Positions 62,036 to 64,000 of a stretch of DNA of 64,000 bases are shown here, in pieces. The first letter of the stretch is position 1; each line of letters starts with the position of its first letter. Where the stretch lies: contig NZ_CP033325.1 in the NCBI RefSeq assembly GCF_003710105.1, forward strand, positions 2,418,001-2,482,000, given 5' to 3'. Made by a program: the position numbers and the translations under genes. The stretch comes from Georgenia faecalis. GTDB lineage: Bacteria; Actinomycetota; Actinomycetes; Actinomycetales; Actinomycetaceae. Below the pieces are notes generated by a model. That model was given only the letters and a program-made list of their open reading frames with translations, had not been told where the DNA came from and searched no databases.

Positions 62036-62090
62036 GTGCCGAGTTCGCTAGCTCTCACTAGCGAACTCGGCACGGACCAGCGAACTCGGG
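62036..62090. repeat. Second copy of the GCGAACTCGGCA dispersed repeat
   Basis: GTGCCGAGTTCGCTA (62036-62050) pairs perfectly with TAGCGAACTCGGCAC (62059-62073) across the loop GCTCTCAC, and another CAGCGAACTCGG lies at 62078-62089. It is the same word as the repeat at 21277-21445. It sits between two convergent genes, as the other does. It could be a bidirectional terminator or a mobile REP-like element. Confidence 0.8.
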
Positions 62091-62125
62091 GGGTTCGACC
62101 CCGGGCCTGCCCGCAGCGGCCGGGG

Positions 62126-62707
62126 CTAGAAGAGCTCGTACGCCGCGCGGGCGAGCGAGAAGCCCTGGCCGGACTCCTCGTGCTCGCAGGTGACGCCCTC
62201 CCGCGAGCTCGTGCAGGTGTAGCCGTGCGCCTCGCGCGACTCGCCGTAGTCGAGGGCGGGCACGTCCCCCGCGATGGCCAGCGGCTCGCACGGCATGCTC
62301 GCGCCGTCCTCGCCCACGCGCAGGTGCGCCCCGGCCTCGCCCTCGCACGACGCCGCGTCGACGGGGTCGTAGGTGAAGTCGCGGATGAGGCAGTCGGCGC
62401 CGTCCACCGAGATCTGGCAGACGATGTTGCCGCTGGGCATGGCGAAGATCACGGGCTCCCCGGCGTCGGAACCGGCCTCGTCGTCGGCCGTGGGGGCCGG
62501 GGTTGCGGCCGTCGCGGTGCCCGTCGGCGTCGCGGCGCCGTCCGGGTCGACGTCGCCCGTGAGCCGCCCGACGAGGAGGGCGAGGAAGACGCCCACGAGC
62601 GCGACGACCACCACGATGAGCGCGATCTGCCCGCCGGTGAGCCGCCTGCCCGGGCGCGGCGCGCCCGCCGTCTGCTGCCGTTCTGCCACGCCCTGCCGTC
62701 CCGTCAT
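62126..62707 (-). CDS. Secreted or membrane-anchored hypothetical protein
   Basis: A 193-aa protein. One membrane segment (about 26-48) separates a short basic cytoplasmic part from an Ala/Thr-rich linker and a cysteine-containing outer domain (about 85-193; six Cys, possibly three disulfides) with GNIVCQISVDGADCLI. It ends GQGFSLARAAYELF. I do not recognise a family. The ATG is at 62705-62707. Confidence 0.75.
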   Translation of the reverse strand: MTGRQGVAERQQTAGAPRPGRRLTGGQIALIVVVVALVGVFLALLVGRLTGDVDPDGAATPTGTATAATPAPTADDEAGSDAGEPVIFAMPSGNIVCQISVDGADCLIRDFTYDPVDAASCEGEAGAHLRVGEDGASMPCEPLAIAGDVPALDYGESREAHGYTCTSSREGVTCEHEESGQGFSLARAAYELF

Positions 62708-62805
62708 CCCGGTGCTGCCCTCCTGCTCGACCGACGAAACCGTACGCGAGGCGCCCGGAGGAGCAGAACCGGGCGGGACAGGGGCGGGCGACCCGACCCG
62801 GGCGC

Positions 62806-63420
62806 TCAGTCGAAGACGGGGCCGGAGGTCCGGGTCCGCTTGAGCTCGTAGAAGCCGGGGACGCCGGCGACGAGGACGCACCCGTCCCACAGCCGGCCGG
62901 CCTCCTCCCCCTTGGGTGCGGGCGTGATGACCGGGCCGAAGAACGCGGTGCCGTTGAACGCGACGACGGGCGTGCCGACGTCCTCACCGACCCGCTCGAT
63001 GCCCTCGCGGTGCGACGCCCGCAGGGAGTCGTCGAACTCGTCGGACGTGGCGTACCGCGCGAGGTCCGCGGGCAGCCCGACCTCGGCGAGGGCCTCGTCG
63101 ATGACCTGCTCCATCTCCGCGCCGCGCCCGCCCGGGTGGACGCGCGTGCCGATCGCGTCGTAGAGCGGCTTGACGACCTCCTCGCCGTGCAGCTCGCGGG
63201 CGGCGTTGACCACGCGCGCCGGTCCCCACGCCCGGTCCATGGCCTCACGGTAGTCCGCCGGCAGCTCGCGGCCCTCGTTGAGGACGGCGAGGCTCATGAT
63301 GTGCCACCGCACGGTGATGTCGCGGACCTTCTCCACCTCCATCATCCAGCGCGAGGTCATCCACGCCCAGGGGCAGATCGGGTCGAACCAGAAGTCGGCG
63401 GTGCTCGTCGTGTCGCTCAT
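62806..63420 (-). CDS. DsbA-family protein, mycothiol-dependent nitroreductase-like
   Basis: A 204-aa thioredoxin-fold protein of the Rv2466c group. The motif is FDPICPWAW, with only one Cys (C16) where Rv2466c has CPWC, so the resolving Cys is missing. The conserved AWGPARVVNAA and GTPVVAFNGTAFFGPVI segments fit this family, which reduces nitro compounds or disulfides with mycothiol. The ATG is at 63418-63420. Confidence 0.83.
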   Translation of the reverse strand: MSDTTSTADFWFDPICPWAWMTSRWMMEVEKVRDITVRWHIMSLAVLNEGRELPADYREAMDRAWGPARVVNAARELHGEEVVKPLYDAIGTRVHPGGRGAEMEQVIDEALAEVGLPADLARYATSDEFDDSLRASHREGIERVGEDVGTPVVAFNGTAFFGPVITPAPKGEEAGRLWDGCVLVAGVPGFYELKRTRTSGPVFD

Positions 63421-63578
63421 CCCCCCATCTTCACCGACACACGCCGACGACGCCCGCAGAATCAGTGGCGCAGGTCTCCGGGAGGCGCCTGCCTTCCCCG
63501 TCCATACGCCGTCGGTGGGAGGATCACGGGGCACCCTGCACCGCGCGCCCGCGCGCGCCGCTCGACGAAGGAGAACCT

Positions 63579-64000
63579 GTGCCCGGTCAGAACCTCACCC
63601 GCAGCGAGGCCCAGGAACGCGCCCGCATCGTCACCACCCACGCGTACGACGTCGAGCTCGACCTCCTGCGCGGTGACGCGGTGTTCGGTTCCCGCACGAC
63701 CATCCGGTTCGACGCCGTCCCGGGGGCTGGCACGTTCCTCGACCTCATCGCCGACGCCGTCCACGAGATCGAGCTCAACGGCCGCCAGGTCGACGTCGCC
63801 GCGTGGGACGGCTCGCGGATCGCCCTCGACGGCCTCGCCGAGCACAACGAGGTGGTCGTCGTCGCCGACTGCCGGTACATGCACACCGGGGAGGGGCTGC
63901 ACCGCTTCGTCGACCCGGTCGACGACGAGGTCTACCTCTACAGCCAGTTCGAGGTGGCCGACTCCCGCCGCGTCTTCGCGGTGTTCGAGCAGCCCGACCT
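63579..64000 (+). CDS. pepN: Aminopeptidase N (5' end only)
   Basis: The first 140 residues of an M1 zinc aminopeptidase. The N-terminal beta domain is recognisable from SEAQERARIVTTHAYDVELDL and the run LHRFVDPVDDEVYLYSQFEVADSRRVFAVFEQPD. The HEXXH catalytic site is beyond the window. The start is GTG at 63579 with AAGGAG six bases ahead. Confidence 0.9.
   Translation, partial: MPGQNLTRSEAQERARIVTTHAYDVELDLLRGDAVFGSRTTIRFDAVPGAGTFLDLIADAVHEIELNGRQVDVAAWDGSRIALDGLAEHNEVVVVADCRYMHTGEGLHRFVDPVDDEVYLYSQFEVADSRRVFAVFEQPD

Overview
This is a 64-kb chromosomal window from a very GC-rich actinobacterium. The gene order smc/ndk/folC/ileS, tig-clpP1-clpP2-clpX, a mycothiol-type DsbA protein, an Eis-like acetyltransferase, coenzyme F420 genes and a T-box in front of ileS all point to the order Micrococcales. 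I cannot fix the genus from sequence alone. Almost all of the window is coding, often as operons with 4- or 8-base overlaps. I see no rRNA, IS element, phage or CRISPR array.

Layout. 1-11.6 kb (minus strand): partial smc, ndk, a DUF4233 membrane protein, a HAD phosphatase, a PTS-coupled dihydroxyacetone kinase (dhaKLM), folC and ileS, the last behind a T-box riboswitch. 11.7-16.3 kb: a PepSY lipoprotein, a GntR/UTRA regulator, and a four-gene ascorbate-type PTS operon with a SIS sugar-phosphate protein and a GntR-like operator. 16.3-18 kb: an SDR and proC. 18.2-23.2 kb: a proposed coenzyme F420-0 uptake transporter facing cofE and an F420-dependent oxidoreductase. 23.4-26.6 kb: a cell-wall-anchored GH84 hexosaminidase. 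26.8-31.7 kb: valS, an acyl-CoA ligase and chorismate mutase. 31.9-37.6 kb: an Rv2629-type protein and the clpX/clpP2/clpP1/tig proteostasis block. 37.8-50.7 kb: a RiPP natural-product cluster. 51.2-64 kb: tRNA-Gly, tRNA-Pro, rpmF, an IMPACT-family protein, a YtrA-type regulator with its membrane target, cysK-cysE behind a short Cys-containing leader peptide, DNA-repair genes (Nei-type glycosylase and alkyltransferase-like protein), an Eis-like acetyltransferase, rpiB, an M13 peptidase, a DsbA-like protein and the start of pepN.

The standout is 37.8-50.7 kb. Two small precursor peptides (47 and 57 aa, found by reading the sequence) share a leader and both end in Ala-Thr. They are followed or preceded by an iron-ADH-like dehydrogenase, a class III aminotransferase, a SAM methyltransferase, an intramembrane M50 protease, an ABC exporter and a 340-aa protein in the position of the recognition protein. 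This is the gene set of daptides, RiPPs whose C-terminal Thr becomes a dimethylated diamine. Unusually the operon also encodes a class III lanthipeptide synthetase (LanKC) although neither precursor contains Cys, plus an LLM-family (possibly F420H2-dependent) oxidoreductase, and a YcaO protein lies convergent to it. My hypothesis is that LanKC dehydrates Ser/Thr and the LLM enzyme reduces the dehydro residues to D-amino acids, giving a hybrid daptide. The F420 locus about 27 kb away could supply the cofactor.
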